NCBI GenBank assembly: GCA_035492655.1
Contig: DATJJB010000125.1
Span: 26,164-90,163, forward strand
Direction of reading: 5' to 3'
Source: Kutzneria sp035492655
Lineage (GTDB): Bacteria; Actinomycetota; Actinomycetes; Mycobacteriales; Pseudonocardiaceae
DNA length: 64,000 bases
Below are positions 9,207-17,567 of this stretch, in pieces (positions within the stretch are counted from its first letter, which is position 1; the number at the start of each line of letters is the position of its first letter). The position numbers and the translations under genes were made by a program. Below the pieces are notes generated by a model. The model saw only the letters and a program-made list of their open reading frames with translations. It had not been told where the DNA came from and did no database searches.

Positions 9207-9229
9207 ACATCAGGGTATATCCCTGATGT
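9207..9229. promoter_or_regulatory. Palindromic operator, marR/padR intergenic region
   Basis: Arms ACATCAGGG and CCCTGATGT are perfect inverted repeats around TATAT. The site lies between the divergent marR and padR genes. It is a candidate operator for one of the two regulators and may overlap a -10 element. Confidence 0.55.
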
Positions 9230-9233
9230 TCGA

Positions 9234-9252
9234 CTAGTCGAAAGTATACTAG
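9234..9252. promoter_or_regulatory. Shared cluster operator, copy 1
   Basis: CTAGT and ACTAG form an inverted repeat 9 bases apart. Read on the minus strand, the site (9235-9252) matches 17 of 18 bases at 29918-29935, upstream of a cluster SDR gene. It is a candidate MarR or PadR binding site about 50 bases before the padR start. Confidence 0.65.
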
Positions 9253-9299
9253 CGTTAGCCGTGTTCGAGCGAGACCATGCGACGAAAGGGCAGGCGGTG

Positions 9300-9890
9300 A
9301 TGGCACGCAGGCACAGCAACACCCTGGCCGCGGCGGTGCTGGCCGTCCTGTGGGAGGGCCCGACGCACCCCTACGCCGTGCAGCGCACGCTGCGCGAACG
9401 TGGCCTCGACCGCAGCGTCAAGCTCAGCCGCGGCACGGTGTACCTCCTCTTCGGCCAGCTGACCAGGGACGGTCACGTCGAAGCGGTGGCGACCGGCCGC
9501 ACGGCCAACCGGCCGACGCACACGGTGTTCACGCTGACCGAGCCCGGCCGCGCGCAGCTGCTGGACTGGGCCAAGGAGCTGCTGTCCGTGCCGAGCACGG
9601 AACACGGCGCCTTCCCCACCGGTCTGCGCCTGTTGCCCGTGCTCGCGCCGGCCGAAGCCGCCACACTGCTGCGTGAGCGGTGCGCGGCGCTGGCGGCCGA
9701 GATCAGCGCGGTCGGCGCCGAGCCGGGGCACCCGCTCGTCGACGAGTACCGCCGGGCCCAGCTCGAACTGGAACAGGACTTCGTGGACCGTCTCATCGCA
9801 CGTATCGAGCACCAGCCAGCCGACAGCGGTCGGCGTCACACTCGGACCGCCGCCGCACGGGGGCGCTCGCACCAACTGGAGGAATCATGA
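9300..9890 (+). CDS. PadR-family transcriptional regulator
   Basis: This is a 196-residue regulator. The N-terminal winged helix shows the PadR pattern (AAAVLAVLWEGPTHPYAVQRTL, SRGTVYLLFGQLTRDGHVEA) and the C-terminal half forms dimerisation helices. The ATG at 9300 follows AAAGGG; an upstream GTG at 9261 is less likely. The stop overlaps the start of the next gene (ATGA), so regulator and FAD monooxygenase are translationally coupled. The pairing suggests that the monooxygenase is controlled with, and perhaps through, this regulator. It probably senses a pathway phenolic, by analogy with PadR; the ligand is unknown. Confidence 0.9.
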   Translation: MARRHSNTLAAAVLAVLWEGPTHPYAVQRTLRERGLDRSVKLSRGTVYLLFGQLTRDGHVEAVATGRTANRPTHTVFTLTEPGRAQLLDWAKELLSVPSTEHGAFPTGLRLLPVLAPAEAATLLRERCAALAAEISAVGAEPGHPLVDEYRRAQLELEQDFVDRLIARIEHQPADSGRRHTRTAAARGRSHQLEES

Positions 9891-11113
9891 CCGCAGTGAA
9901 ATCCGCCCTGGTCATCGGCAGCGGCATCGCCGGGCCGGTGACCGCGATGGCACTGCAGAAGGCCGGCATCGACGTCACCATCTTCGAGGCCTACGACGGG
10001 CGGGCCGCCAACGTCGGCGGCGCGTTCACCATCGCCACCAACGGCCTGGACGCGCTGGACGCCATCGACGCGCTCGGCGCGACCGAGGGCCTGGGCTACC
10101 GGGCGCCGCGGATGCAGATGTACAACGCCGACAGCAAGCTGATCGGCACGCTGGCCACCGGCATCCCGCGTTCGGACGGCGTGAACAGCACCAGCTTCCG
10201 GCGGGCCGACATGTTCTCGGCGCTCAACGGCGAGATCAAGCGGCGCGGCATCCGCATCGAGTACGGCAAGCGCTTCGTCCGCTACACCGACAACGGCGAC
10301 TCGGTCACCGCGCACTTCGCCGACGGCAGCGCGGTCACCGCCGACATCCTGATCGGCGCGGACGGCATCCACTCGCAGATCCGCAACATGATCGACAGCT
10401 CCGCGCCGAGCCCGCGCTACACCGGGCTGGTCTCCTTCGGCGGCTTCGCGGCCAACCCCGGCCTCAAGCCGGACCCGACCGGCTGGCACATGACCTTCGG
10501 CCGCAAGGCCTTCCTCGGCGTGTTCGTGCCCAACGCCAAGGAGGTCTGGTGGTTCATCAACGTGCCCAAGGACCAGCCGCTGTCCAAGGAGCAGATCGTC
10601 AACGAGGGTCTCGAGCGCTGGAGCAACACGCTCATCGACCTGTTCAAGAAGGACAACACCAAGGCCGAGGCGGTCATCCGGGCCACCGGCCCGGCCGGCC
10701 TCATCGTGCTCGGCGCCCAGTACGACCTGCCGGACGTCAAGCGTTGGCACCGGGGTCGGGTGGCGATCGTGGGCGACGCCGCGCACGCCGCGTCGACCAG
10801 CTCCGGCCAGGGCGCCTCGATGGCCATGGAGAGCTCGGTGACGCTGGGCCGGTGCCTGCGTGACTGCGCCACCCCGGAGGAGGCCTTCACCACCTACGAG
10901 CAGATCCGCCGCAAGCGCGCGGAGAAGATCATCGCGTACGGCCAGAAGAGCGCGAACTCCAAGGCCGCCGGCCCGTTCGCCGCGATGATGCGGGACACCT
11001 TCATGGGCATCGGCCTGAAGTACTTCTACAAGCCCGACTCGACCGACGCGTGGCTGCTGTCGCACCACATCGACTTCAACGCGCCGGTCCAGGTCGAGCT
11101 GGCCACGGTGTGA
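9887..11113 (+). CDS. FAD-dependent aromatic monooxygenase (group A)
   Basis: This 408-residue flavoprotein has the N-terminal dinucleotide fold VIGSGIAGPVTAMALQKAG, the middle DG motif ILIGADGIHSQIR and the C-terminal FAD ribityl motif GRVAIVGDAAHA. This is the layout of p-hydroxybenzoate-hydroxylase-like enzymes, which insert one oxygen from O2 using NAD(P)H. Members in type II polyketide clusters hydroxylate rings or carry out Baeyer-Villiger-like steps. The gene is coupled to padR by an ATGA overlap and converges on a second padR gene 9 bases after its stop. Substrate and position are unknown. Some homologues inactivate drugs, so a resistance role cannot be excluded. Confidence 0.88.
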   Translation: MTAVKSALVIGSGIAGPVTAMALQKAGIDVTIFEAYDGRAANVGGAFTIATNGLDALDAIDALGATEGLGYRAPRMQMYNADSKLIGTLATGIPRSDGVNSTSFRRADMFSALNGEIKRRGIRIEYGKRFVRYTDNGDSVTAHFADGSAVTADILIGADGIHSQIRNMIDSSAPSPRYTGLVSFGGFAANPGLKPDPTGWHMTFGRKAFLGVFVPNAKEVWWFINVPKDQPLSKEQIVNEGLERWSNTLIDLFKKDNTKAEAVIRATGPAGLIVLGAQYDLPDVKRWHRGRVAIVGDAAHAASTSSGQGASMAMESSVTLGRCLRDCATPEEAFTTYEQIRRKRAEKIIAYGQKSANSKAAGPFAAMMRDTFMGIGLKYFYKPDSTDAWLLSHHIDFNAPVQVELATV

Positions 11114-11122
11114 GGCCGCAGG

Positions 11123-11752
11123 TCACCGGGTCGGCAGGCCGTCGGCCGCCGACTCGGTGACCGCGCGCAGGCCCTCCTGGGTCCAGGTGAGCCGGCCGGC
11201 CCGCAGCTCGGTCAACACCGAGTCGACCCAACGGATCTCGGCCGAGGTGACGGCCAGCAGGTATTCGGCGTCCAACAGGGACACCGCGGGCACGGTCGAC
11301 GCGGTGGCCCTGATGCCGTCGGCCAGCCGGTCGGCCTCGGCCCGCAGCCGTTCGAGGCGGGTCTCGAACCGGGTGACGACCTCGGTCGGCTCCAGCAGCG
11401 GGATGAACGACACCGCGGCCGGGAACTCGGCGAAGCTCTTGCGGGGGTCGGACAGCATGTCGCGCAGCCACTCCGCGGCCACCTCGTCGCCTTCCGAGGT
11501 GATCTCGTAGACCGTGCGCTCCGGCCACTGGCTGTCGCGCTCGGTGTTCAGCACGGCGATCAGGCCGGTGTTGCGCAGCCGCTCGATCATCTTGTACAGC
11601 GACGCCCGCGGCTCCACGTTGATCACTTCGTCCTTGCCCCACTGCTTGATCAGCTGCTGCATCCGGTACGGGTGCATGGGCTCGACCTTGAGCAGGCTCA
11701 GGATGGCCAGGGCGAGTGGGGATCGACGATGCGCACGGCTCACCGGACCCAT
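11123..11752 (-). CDS. Second PadR-family regulator
   Basis: This is a 209-residue PadR-like regulator: a winged helix (LAILSLLKVEPMHPYRMQQLI, RASLYKMIERLRNTGLIAV) followed by a long helical C-terminal part. ATG 11752 is chosen because conservation begins there; an in-frame GTG four codons upstream is possible. The open frame continues far upstream without family resemblance. It is divergent from the halogenase-led operon, with about 100 bases between them, and so is a likely controller of that operon. It is clearly different in sequence from the PadR at 9300. Confidence 0.88.
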   Translation of the reverse strand: MGPVSRAHRRSPLALAILSLLKVEPMHPYRMQQLIKQWGKDEVINVEPRASLYKMIERLRNTGLIAVLNTERDSQWPERTVYEITSEGDEVAAEWLRDMLSDPRKSFAEFPAAVSFIPLLEPTEVVTRFETRLERLRAEADRLADGIRATASTVPAVSLLDAEYLLAVTSAEIRWVDSVLTELRAGRLTWTQEGLRAVTESAADGLPTR

Positions 11753-11855
11753 GGTAACGGTCACCCGCCGTTCTGGACCGCTTCCACAGCGACGCACCAA
11801 GAACGGCTGCCATCGTCCACGGCATTGCCAGCGATCGTCAGGGACGGAGTGGCAC

Positions 11856-13265
11856 ATGCGTGAATCGACACGGGTGCTGGTGATCGGCGGCGGCCCCGCC
11901 GGCGCCACCGCCGCGGGCCTGCTCGCCAAGGAGGGTCTCGAGGTGACCCTGCTGGAGCGCGACCATTTCCCGCGCTACCACATCGGGGAGTCGATCCTGC
12001 CCTCCTGCCGGCCGATCTTCGAGCTGCTCGGCGTGTGGGACAAGGTGCAGGCGCACGGCTTCCAGCCCAAGGGCGGCGCCTACTTCTTCTGGGGCACCGA
12101 GGAGTGGGAGGTGGTGTTCAACGAGCTCGGCAACGACGGCTCCAACGCCTTCCAGGTGGTGCGGTCGGAGTTCGACAAGATCCTGCTGGACCACGCCCGT
12201 GAGCTCGGCGCCGAGGTGCACGAGGGCGTGTCGGTCAAGGAGCTGGAGTTCGACGGCGACCGCCCGATCGCGGTGACGTGGGCGCAAAGCGACGATTCCT
12301 CGGTCGGTGGCCGGATCACCTTCGACTACCTGGTCGACGCCTCCGGCCGCAACGGCCTGATGGCGGTGCGCAACCTGCACAACCGCAAGTTCCACAACGT
12401 CTTCCGCAACGTCGCGGCCTGGTCGTACTGGCGCAACGCCAAGCCGCTGGACCGCGGCCCCGAGGGCGCGATCACGGTCTCCTCGGTGGAGGACGGCTGG
12501 TTCTGGGGCATCCCGCTGCACGACGGCACGCTCAGCGTCGGCCTGGTGACCGGCCGGGACGGCTTCAACGCCAAGCGCAACGAGCTCGGCTCCATCCAGG
12601 CGGTCTACGACGAGGCGCTGGGCAAGTGCCCGTCCATCGCCGGCCTGGTCGAGGGCGCGACCCAGATCAGCGAGATGAAGGTGGAGCAGGACTACTCCTA
12701 CGCCGCCGAGTCGTTCACCGGTCCGGGTTACTTCCTGATCGGCGACGCCGCCTGCTTCCTGGACCCGCTGCTGTCCACCGGCGTGCACCTGGCCACCTAC
12801 AGCGCGATGCTGGCCGCCGCGGCGATCGTCAGCACCGAGCGCGGCGAGGTCGAGATCGAGCACGCGCAGAGCTTCTTCGCCACCGTCTACCGGCACGCCT
12901 ACGAGCGGCTGCTGGTGCTGGTCTCCACCTTCTACGAGTCCTACCGCGGCAAGGCGCACCACTTCTACCAGGCCCAGACGCTCAGCCAGGCCGACCGCGA
13001 CGACCTGAACCTGCAGTCCGCCTTCGACCGGATCATCACCGGCATCGAGGACATGGAGGACGCCGCCGACGTCTACGCCCGGGTGCAGCAGCACCTGCAC
13101 GGCGCGGAGAGCGGCAACCCCAACCCGCTGGCCAACCTGAACAAGGTGCACGAGCAGAAGCAGGCGCCGATCAACCCCGACCAGGCGGTCGACGGGCTGT
13201 ACCTGAGCTTCTTCCCCACCTTCGGCCTGCGCAAGGCCCTGGCCGCCGTCGCCGGCGAGAAGTAG
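11856..13265 (+). CDS. Flavin-dependent halogenase-like protein
   Basis: This 469-residue flavoprotein of the tryptophan/phenol halogenase superfamily opens with VIGGGPAGATAAGLLAKEG. It carries the halogenase signature G-W-x-W-x-I-P as GWFWGIP (Trp215 and Trp217), plus GDAACFLDPLLSTGVHLA near the flavin. Halogenases of the CmlS/CndH type chlorinate activated phenols or carrier-bound substrates with FADH2, O2 and chloride. The segment HIGESILPS takes the place where tryptophan halogenases carry K-x-GE, so activity is likely but not certain. Related non-halogenating flavoproteins exist. No flavin reductase is encoded nearby. It is the first gene of a six-gene operon (11856-17153). Confidence 0.75.
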   Translation: MRESTRVLVIGGGPAGATAAGLLAKEGLEVTLLERDHFPRYHIGESILPSCRPIFELLGVWDKVQAHGFQPKGGAYFFWGTEEWEVVFNELGNDGSNAFQVVRSEFDKILLDHARELGAEVHEGVSVKELEFDGDRPIAVTWAQSDDSSVGGRITFDYLVDASGRNGLMAVRNLHNRKFHNVFRNVAAWSYWRNAKPLDRGPEGAITVSSVEDGWFWGIPLHDGTLSVGLVTGRDGFNAKRNELGSIQAVYDEALGKCPSIAGLVEGATQISEMKVEQDYSYAAESFTGPGYFLIGDAACFLDPLLSTGVHLATYSAMLAAAAIVSTERGEVEIEHAQSFFATVYRHAYERLLVLVSTFYESYRGKAHHFYQAQTLSQADRDDLNLQSAFDRIITGIEDMEDAADVYARVQQHLHGAESGNPNPLANLNKVHEQKQAPINPDQAVDGLYLSFFPTFGLRKALAAVAGEK

Positions 13266-13275
13266 GGGGCGGGTC

Positions 13276-14013
13276 ATGGATCTTGGATTGACCGGCAAGC
13301 GGGTGCTGCTCACCGGCGGCACCCGCGGCATCGGCCGGGCCACCGCGCTGGCGCTGGCCGCCGAGGGCGCGTCGGTGGTCGTGTGCCACCACAGCAACGC
13401 CGAAGCGGCGGCGAGCCTGTCCCTGCGGCTCAAGGAGCTCGGCGACGGCAACGAGGTCGTCCAGGCCGACGTCACCGATCAGGCCGACGTGACGCGGCTG
13501 CTGGAGCACGTCGGCACCGCCCTTGGCGGGCTGGACGTGGTGGTGAACAACGTGGGCGTGGACGGCTTCGTGCCGTTCGGCGACCTGGCCGAGGACGAGT
13601 GGCACCGGGTGCTCGACCACAACGTCACCACCGCCTACCTGGTCACCCGGGCCGCGCTCGGGCTGCTGTCCGACGGCGCCTCGGTGATCAACGTCGGGTC
13701 CTCGGTCGCGCTGCGCGGCCGGGTCAACGGCGTGCACTACACCACGTCGAAGGCGGCCCTGATCGGCCTGACCCGGGCGCTGTGCAAGGAACTCGGGCCG
13801 CGGCGGATCCGGGTCAACACGGTCTCCCCCGGCCTCACCGAGACCGAGCCGGGCGCGGGCCTGCCGCCGGCCGCGGTGGAGCGCATCGTCGGCATGACCG
13901 CGCTGGGCCGGATCTGCCAGCCCGAGGACGTCGCCAACGCGGTGCTGTTCCTGGCCGGCGACCCGTCCAGCTACATCTCCGGTGTCACCCTCAACGTGGA
14001 CGGGGGCGTCTGA
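13276..14013 (+). CDS. Short-chain dehydrogenase/reductase, ketoreductase-like
   Basis: This 245-residue classical SDR has the NADP site GGTRGIGRA, NNVG, a Ser in INVGSSVA, the Tyr-x-x-x-Lys pair in YTTSKAA and the family C-terminus ISGVTLNVDGG. It resembles FabG and the ketoreductases of aromatic polyketide pathways. It begins 10 bases after the halogenase stop and its own stop shares a base with the next start (TGATG). It probably reduces a ketone or quinone in the pathway; whether it acts on the nascent chain or on a late intermediate is unknown. SDRs at 29982 and 41657 share the MDL(G/S)L opening. Confidence 0.9.
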   Translation: MDLGLTGKRVLLTGGTRGIGRATALALAAEGASVVVCHHSNAEAAASLSLRLKELGDGNEVVQADVTDQADVTRLLEHVGTALGGLDVVVNNVGVDGFVPFGDLAEDEWHRVLDHNVTTAYLVTRAALGLLSDGASVINVGSSVALRGRVNGVHYTTSKAALIGLTRALCKELGPRRIRVNTVSPGLTETEPGAGLPPAAVERIVGMTALGRICQPEDVANAVLFLAGDPSSYISGVTLNVDGGV

Positions 14014-14888
14014 TGGCCCGCCCGATCGCGGTGCTCGGCCTGGGCGGCATGGGTTCCGGCATGGCCGCCGCGCTGGTCGCGGCCGGTCTGCCGGTCACCG
14101 TGCACAACCGCACCGCGGCCAAGGCCGAGCCGCTGGTCAAGGCCGGGGCGACGCTGGCCGCCTCGGCCGCCGAAGCCTGTGACGGCGCCGAGATCGTGCT
14201 GATCAGCCTGGCCGACGAGTCCGCTGTGGACGATGTGCTGTTCGGCGACGCGGTCGGGCGGCTCAAGCCCGGCACGGTGGTGGTCGACACCTCCACCGTG
14301 TCGCCGACCTTCGCCCGCAACACCGAACTGCGGCTCAACGCCTCCGGCGTCACCCGGGTCGAGGCGTGTGTGCTGGGCAATCCGCAGATGGCGCTGGCCG
14401 GCAGGCTGCGCGTGTTCGCGGCCGGCCGGGAGTCCGATGTGGACGGTGTGCGGGACGTGCTGTCCGTGCTCAGCCAGGAGATCCGGTTCCTCGGCCCGAC
14501 CGGCCGGGCCAGCACCTTGAAGCTGGCGTTCAACCTGCTGCTCGGCGTGCAGGTGGCCGGGCTGGCCGAGGCGGTGGAGTTCGCCGAGGGCGCCGGGCTG
14601 GGCCGGGACCTGCTGCTGGACGCCATCGACAACAGCGGCTGGCAGTCGCCGGTGCTGGCGTTCCGATCGGGTTTCATGCGGCAGCGCAAGTACGAGCCGG
14701 CGGCGTTCCGCACGGTGTTGATGCGCAAGGACCTCCTGCTGGCCGGCGAGCAGGCCCGGGCCAACGGCGTCGACCTGCCGGTGGTGGACGCCGCCGTGTC
14801 GCGCTACGACGACGTGATGGCCGCCGGCCGTGGCGACGAGGACGCGGCCGTGCTGGTCGAGGTGCGACGGGAAAGGAAGCAGGGGTGA
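14013..14888 (+). CDS. NAD(P)-dependent beta-hydroxyacid dehydrogenase / imine-reductase-like protein
   Basis: This is a 291-residue protein with the 6-phosphogluconate-dehydrogenase-like fold. The N-terminal Rossmann motif is VLGLGGMGSGMAAALVAAG, with HNRT for NADP preference and DTSTVSP in the second conserved block. An all-helical C-terminal domain carries the catalytic-lysine region (TLKLAFNLLLG). Relatives oxidise 3-hydroxyisobutyrate or tartronate semialdehyde; imine reductases share the fold. Such a gene is unusual in a type II polyketide cluster and its substrate is unknown. It overlaps both neighbours (TGATG and GTGA), which argues that it works in the pathway. Confidence 0.85.
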   Translation: MARPIAVLGLGGMGSGMAAALVAAGLPVTVHNRTAAKAEPLVKAGATLAASAAEACDGAEIVLISLADESAVDDVLFGDAVGRLKPGTVVVDTSTVSPTFARNTELRLNASGVTRVEACVLGNPQMALAGRLRVFAAGRESDVDGVRDVLSVLSQEIRFLGPTGRASTLKLAFNLLLGVQVAGLAEAVEFAEGAGLGRDLLLDAIDNSGWQSPVLAFRSGFMRQRKYEPAAFRTVLMRKDLLLAGEQARANGVDLPVVDAAVSRYDDVMAAGRGDEDAAVLVEVRRERKQG

Positions 14889-15877
14889 CGGCGACGGAAC
14901 CTGCGGTGGACATCATCGAGCTCGGCACGGCGTTCTGCACGGCCAAGATCGTGCTGAGCGCGGTCGAGCTCGGGCTGTTCACCGAGCTGGCCGGCGGGCC
15001 GGCGACCGAGGACGAGCTGCGGGCCAAGCTCGGGCTGCACGCCCGTGCGGCCGGCGAGTTCTTCGACGCCCTGGTGGCGTTGGGTCTGCTGGTCCGCGAC
15101 GGCACGCGCTACCGCAACAGCGCGGTCGCGGCCGCGCAGCTGGTGCGCGGCCCCGACTACCAGGGCGGCTTCCTCGAAGGCGCGAACTACATCCTGTACC
15201 CGGCCTGGGCCCAGCTGACCACTGCGCTGCGCACAGGCCAGGCCCAGGTGCCCGGCACCGCCGCCGACGCGGTCGCCGATCCTCGGGCCCAGCTGGGTTA
15301 TCTGGCCATGCAGGACGCTTTGAGCGGTCCGTTGGCCGACGACCTGGCCGGTGCCCTCGACTGGTCCAAGTACAACACCGTGGCCGACATCGGCGGCGCG
15401 CGCGGCAACATGGTCAGCCTGCTGCTGACCGCGTTCCCGCATCTGCACGGGCACGTGTTCGACCAGCCGGCCAACGAGGGCCCGTTCGGCGACCACATGC
15501 GGCTGCGCGGCGTGGCCGACCGGGCCGCGTTCACCGGCGGCGACCTGTTCCGCGACCCGTTCCCCCGCGCTGATGTGCTGGTGATCGGGCACGTGCTGGC
15601 CGACTTCTCGCTCAACGAGCGGATCTCGTTGGTGTTCAAGGCGTACGAGGCGGTCAAGCCGGGCGGGGCGCTGCTGGTCTACGACCCGATGACCGACCTG
15701 GAGCGCCCGGTGCGCGACGCCTCGGTGGCCGGCCTGCACATGCTGCTGATGACCGAGGGCGGCCAGGCCTATCCGGTGGTCGAGTGCCAACAGTGGTTGC
15801 AGGACGCGGGTTTCGCCGACGTCACGAGCACCAGGATCGGACGTGGCAACGCAGTGGTGATCGGGCGCAAGGAGTGA
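14885..15877 (+). CDS. SAM-dependent O-methyltransferase (COMT type), copy 1
   Basis: This 330-residue methyltransferase has an N-terminal helical dimerisation domain (TAFCTAKIVLSAVELGLF) and a C-terminal SAM domain. The SAM motif is TVADIGGARGNMVSLL, and VKPGGALLVYDPM is the usual late motif. The family methylates phenolic hydroxyls in small aromatic products. GTG 14885 overlaps the preceding stop (GTGA) and follows an AGGAAG site. It is clearly related to the enzymes at 17605 and 20405, so the product probably carries several O-methyl groups. The motif HVLADFSLNER takes the place of the usual H-x-x-HDW, so the usual general-base His appears to be missing. Confidence 0.88.
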   Translation: MTATEPAVDIIELGTAFCTAKIVLSAVELGLFTELAGGPATEDELRAKLGLHARAAGEFFDALVALGLLVRDGTRYRNSAVAAAQLVRGPDYQGGFLEGANYILYPAWAQLTTALRTGQAQVPGTAADAVADPRAQLGYLAMQDALSGPLADDLAGALDWSKYNTVADIGGARGNMVSLLLTAFPHLHGHVFDQPANEGPFGDHMRLRGVADRAAFTGGDLFRDPFPRADVLVIGHVLADFSLNERISLVFKAYEAVKPGGALLVYDPMTDLERPVRDASVAGLHMLLMTEGGQAYPVVECQQWLQDAGFADVTSTRIGRGNAVVIGRKE

Positions 15878-15879
15878 GC

Positions 15880-16716
15880 ATGGACATCGGGGTCGGGCTG
15901 CCCACCACCGTGCCGGGAGTGACCGGGCCGGTGCTGACGGAGTGGGCCCGCCGGGCCGAGCGCCTCGGCTTCGCCAGCCTCGGTGTGCTGGACCGGCTGG
16001 TGTACGACAACTACGAGCCGGTCGTCGCGTTGGCCGCGGCCGCCGCGGTGACCGAGCGGATCCGGTTGGCGGCGACCATTCTGATCGCCGCCTACCGGGA
16101 CAGCCCGGCCGTGCTGGCCAAGCAGCTGGCCACCGTCGACCACCTCAGCGGTGGCCGGCTGGTGGTCGGGGTGGCCGCCGGCGGCCGTGAGGACGACTTC
16201 CTCGAGGCCGGCACCACGTTCATCGGCCGTGGCAAGCGGTTGGACGACATCGTGGCGACGCTGCGGGAGGTCTGGCGGGGCGACACCGTCGGTCCGGCCG
16301 CCGCTCCCCCGCTGGTCATGGGCGGGCACTCGCCGGCGGCGATGCGGCGGGCGGCCAAGCACGGGCAGGGCTGGATCGGCGGCGGCAGTTCCACCGCCGG
16401 CTACGCGGCCCTGGCCGAGCAGGCTCGGCTGGCGTGGAAGAAAGCCGGCCGGGAGGACCAGCCGCGGATGATGTCGCTCGGCTACGTCAGCCTCGGGCCG
16501 GACGGCCGCGAGCGGGCCCAGAGCTATCTGCGCGCCTACTACGCGTTCGCCGGGCCCAAGGCCGAGATGGCCGCCGCCGGCGCGATCACCGACGCCGGGC
16601 GACTGCGGGAGACCATCGCCGCCTACGGCGAGGTCGGCTGCGACGAGCTGATCCTGTTCCCCTGCACCACCGATCCCGCACAGCTCGACCTGATCGCGGC
16701 CGAGGCGCTGCCGTGA
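15880..16716 (+). CDS. Luciferase-like (LLM class) flavin/F420 oxidoreductase
   Basis: This 278-residue TIM-barrel protein belongs to the bacterial luciferase-like family. Recognisable parts are MDIGVGLPTTVPG at the N-terminus, RIRLAATILIAAYR, LSGGRLVVGVAAGGREDDF and GCDELILFP near the C-terminus. Members use FMNH2 plus O2 as monooxygenases or F420 as hydride donor. The sequence does not decide between these. In an aromatic polyketide operon it could oxidise or reduce a quinone or alkene intermediate. It starts two bases after the preceding stop and its stop overlaps the next start (GTGA). Confidence 0.88.
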   Translation: MDIGVGLPTTVPGVTGPVLTEWARRAERLGFASLGVLDRLVYDNYEPVVALAAAAAVTERIRLAATILIAAYRDSPAVLAKQLATVDHLSGGRLVVGVAAGGREDDFLEAGTTFIGRGKRLDDIVATLREVWRGDTVGPAAAPPLVMGGHSPAAMRRAAKHGQGWIGGGSSTAGYAALAEQARLAWKKAGREDQPRMMSLGYVSLGPDGRERAQSYLRAYYAFAGPKAEMAAAGAITDAGRLRETIAAYGEVGCDELILFPCTTDPAQLDLIAAEALP

Positions 16717-17153
16717 TCGTCACCGTGCTGTCCATTGTGGAGCTTCTCGGCAGCGGGCTCACCGCGGGCGTGTTGTTCGCGGTCGCGTTGAGCGTGCTGC
16801 CGGCGCTGTTCGCCATGCCGATGGACCGCTACATCGAGACGCACCGGCTGCTGGGCCGCAACTGGGACCCGACCATGCCGGTCATCGTGCTCACCTCGAC
16901 CGCCGTCGACGTGGCTTTGGCCGTGCTGACCGACAAGACCGTGCTGTTCGCGGTCGGGGCCGTGCTTCTCCTTGCCGTGTCGGGCGTTTCGCACCTGTGC
17001 AACGTGCCGATCAACCGTCGGGTCAAGGCCCTGGACACGTCCGACATCCCGGCCGAGTGGCCCGATCCCCGCCCTTTGTGGCGCCGGTTCCACACCTTGC
17101 GCACGGTGCTGGCGATCCTGGCGCTGCTGGTCAACGCCGTGGCGATCGTCTGA
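16713..17153 (+). CDS. DUF1772 integral membrane protein (anthrone-oxygenase-like), copy 1
   Basis: This is a 146-residue protein with four predicted membrane helices and the conserved DUF1772 pattern: an ARG-free N-terminal helix, the NWDPTMP loop, CNVPINRRV after helix three and W..FHTLRTVLA. Some DUF1772 members in fungal and bacterial pathways oxidise anthrones to anthraquinones without an obvious cofactor, which suits an aromatic polyketide cluster. GTG 16713 overlaps the previous stop. A second DUF1772 protein lies at 42430 in the ACP operon and shares the NVPxNxxxR motif. It is the last gene of the halogenase operon and is followed by a hairpin. Confidence 0.85.
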   Translation: MIVTVLSIVELLGSGLTAGVLFAVALSVLPALFAMPMDRYIETHRLLGRNWDPTMPVIVLTSTAVDVALAVLTDKTVLFAVGAVLLLAVSGVSHLCNVPINRRVKALDTSDIPAEWPDPRPLWRRFHTLRTVLAILALLVNAVAIV

Positions 17154-17179
17154 CATACCGCGCGTTCCACCCGCGGCTT

Positions 17180-17211
17180 GACGGCCAGGTCCCGCACAGG
17201 ACCTGGCCGTC
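17180..17211. terminator. Terminator hairpin after the halogenase operon
   Basis: A perfect 13-bp stem (17180-17192 with 17199-17211) encloses a 6-base loop, 27 bases after the DUF1772 stop. There is no U-run, as is common in actinomycetes. Confidence 0.7.
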
Positions 17212-17212
17212 T

Positions 17213-17555
17213 CACTCGGTCATCGCCGGGTTGTCACGGCGAGTGGGGCCACTGCCGCTGGCGATCGCCCTCGTGGCCGCCCACCTGCGTAGCCATCCCA
17301 CCTGGGACATCCGCCACGTGGCCGACCGGCTCGCCAATCCACGCACCCGGTCGGACCGCTTGGCCGCCGGCGACCGATCCGTCGCCGTCTCCCCCGCGCC
17401 GATCGTCGACGAACGCGCCGCCGCGGCTTGCGTCGGCTGCTCCGTCTCCGATGCCCGACACCGCCTCGATCGGTCGCACGCCGACATTCTTCTGCTGGAG
17501 CCCGAACCGCCCGCATGACCTGGTACGGCTCCATGCCGATCAGCTTCACCGTTGA
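17213..17555 (+). pseudogene. Remnant of an AfsR/SARP-type NB-ARC regulator
   Basis: No intact gene lies between 17154 and 17604, but translation of 17213-17518 gives VGPLPLAIALVAAHLRSHP followed by W, DRLANP, RLAAGD and V. This is the order seen at the end of the NB-ARC domain of AfsR-type SARPs. After LLLEPEPP the frame stops, and the expected continuation HDLVRLHA appears in the +1-shifted frame up to 17555. Both ends are missing and at least one frameshift is present. It is therefore a decayed fragment, perhaps of a former pathway regulator. The identification rests on motif order, not on an alignment score. Confidence 0.6.
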
Positions 17556-17567
17556 CCGACGAACAAG

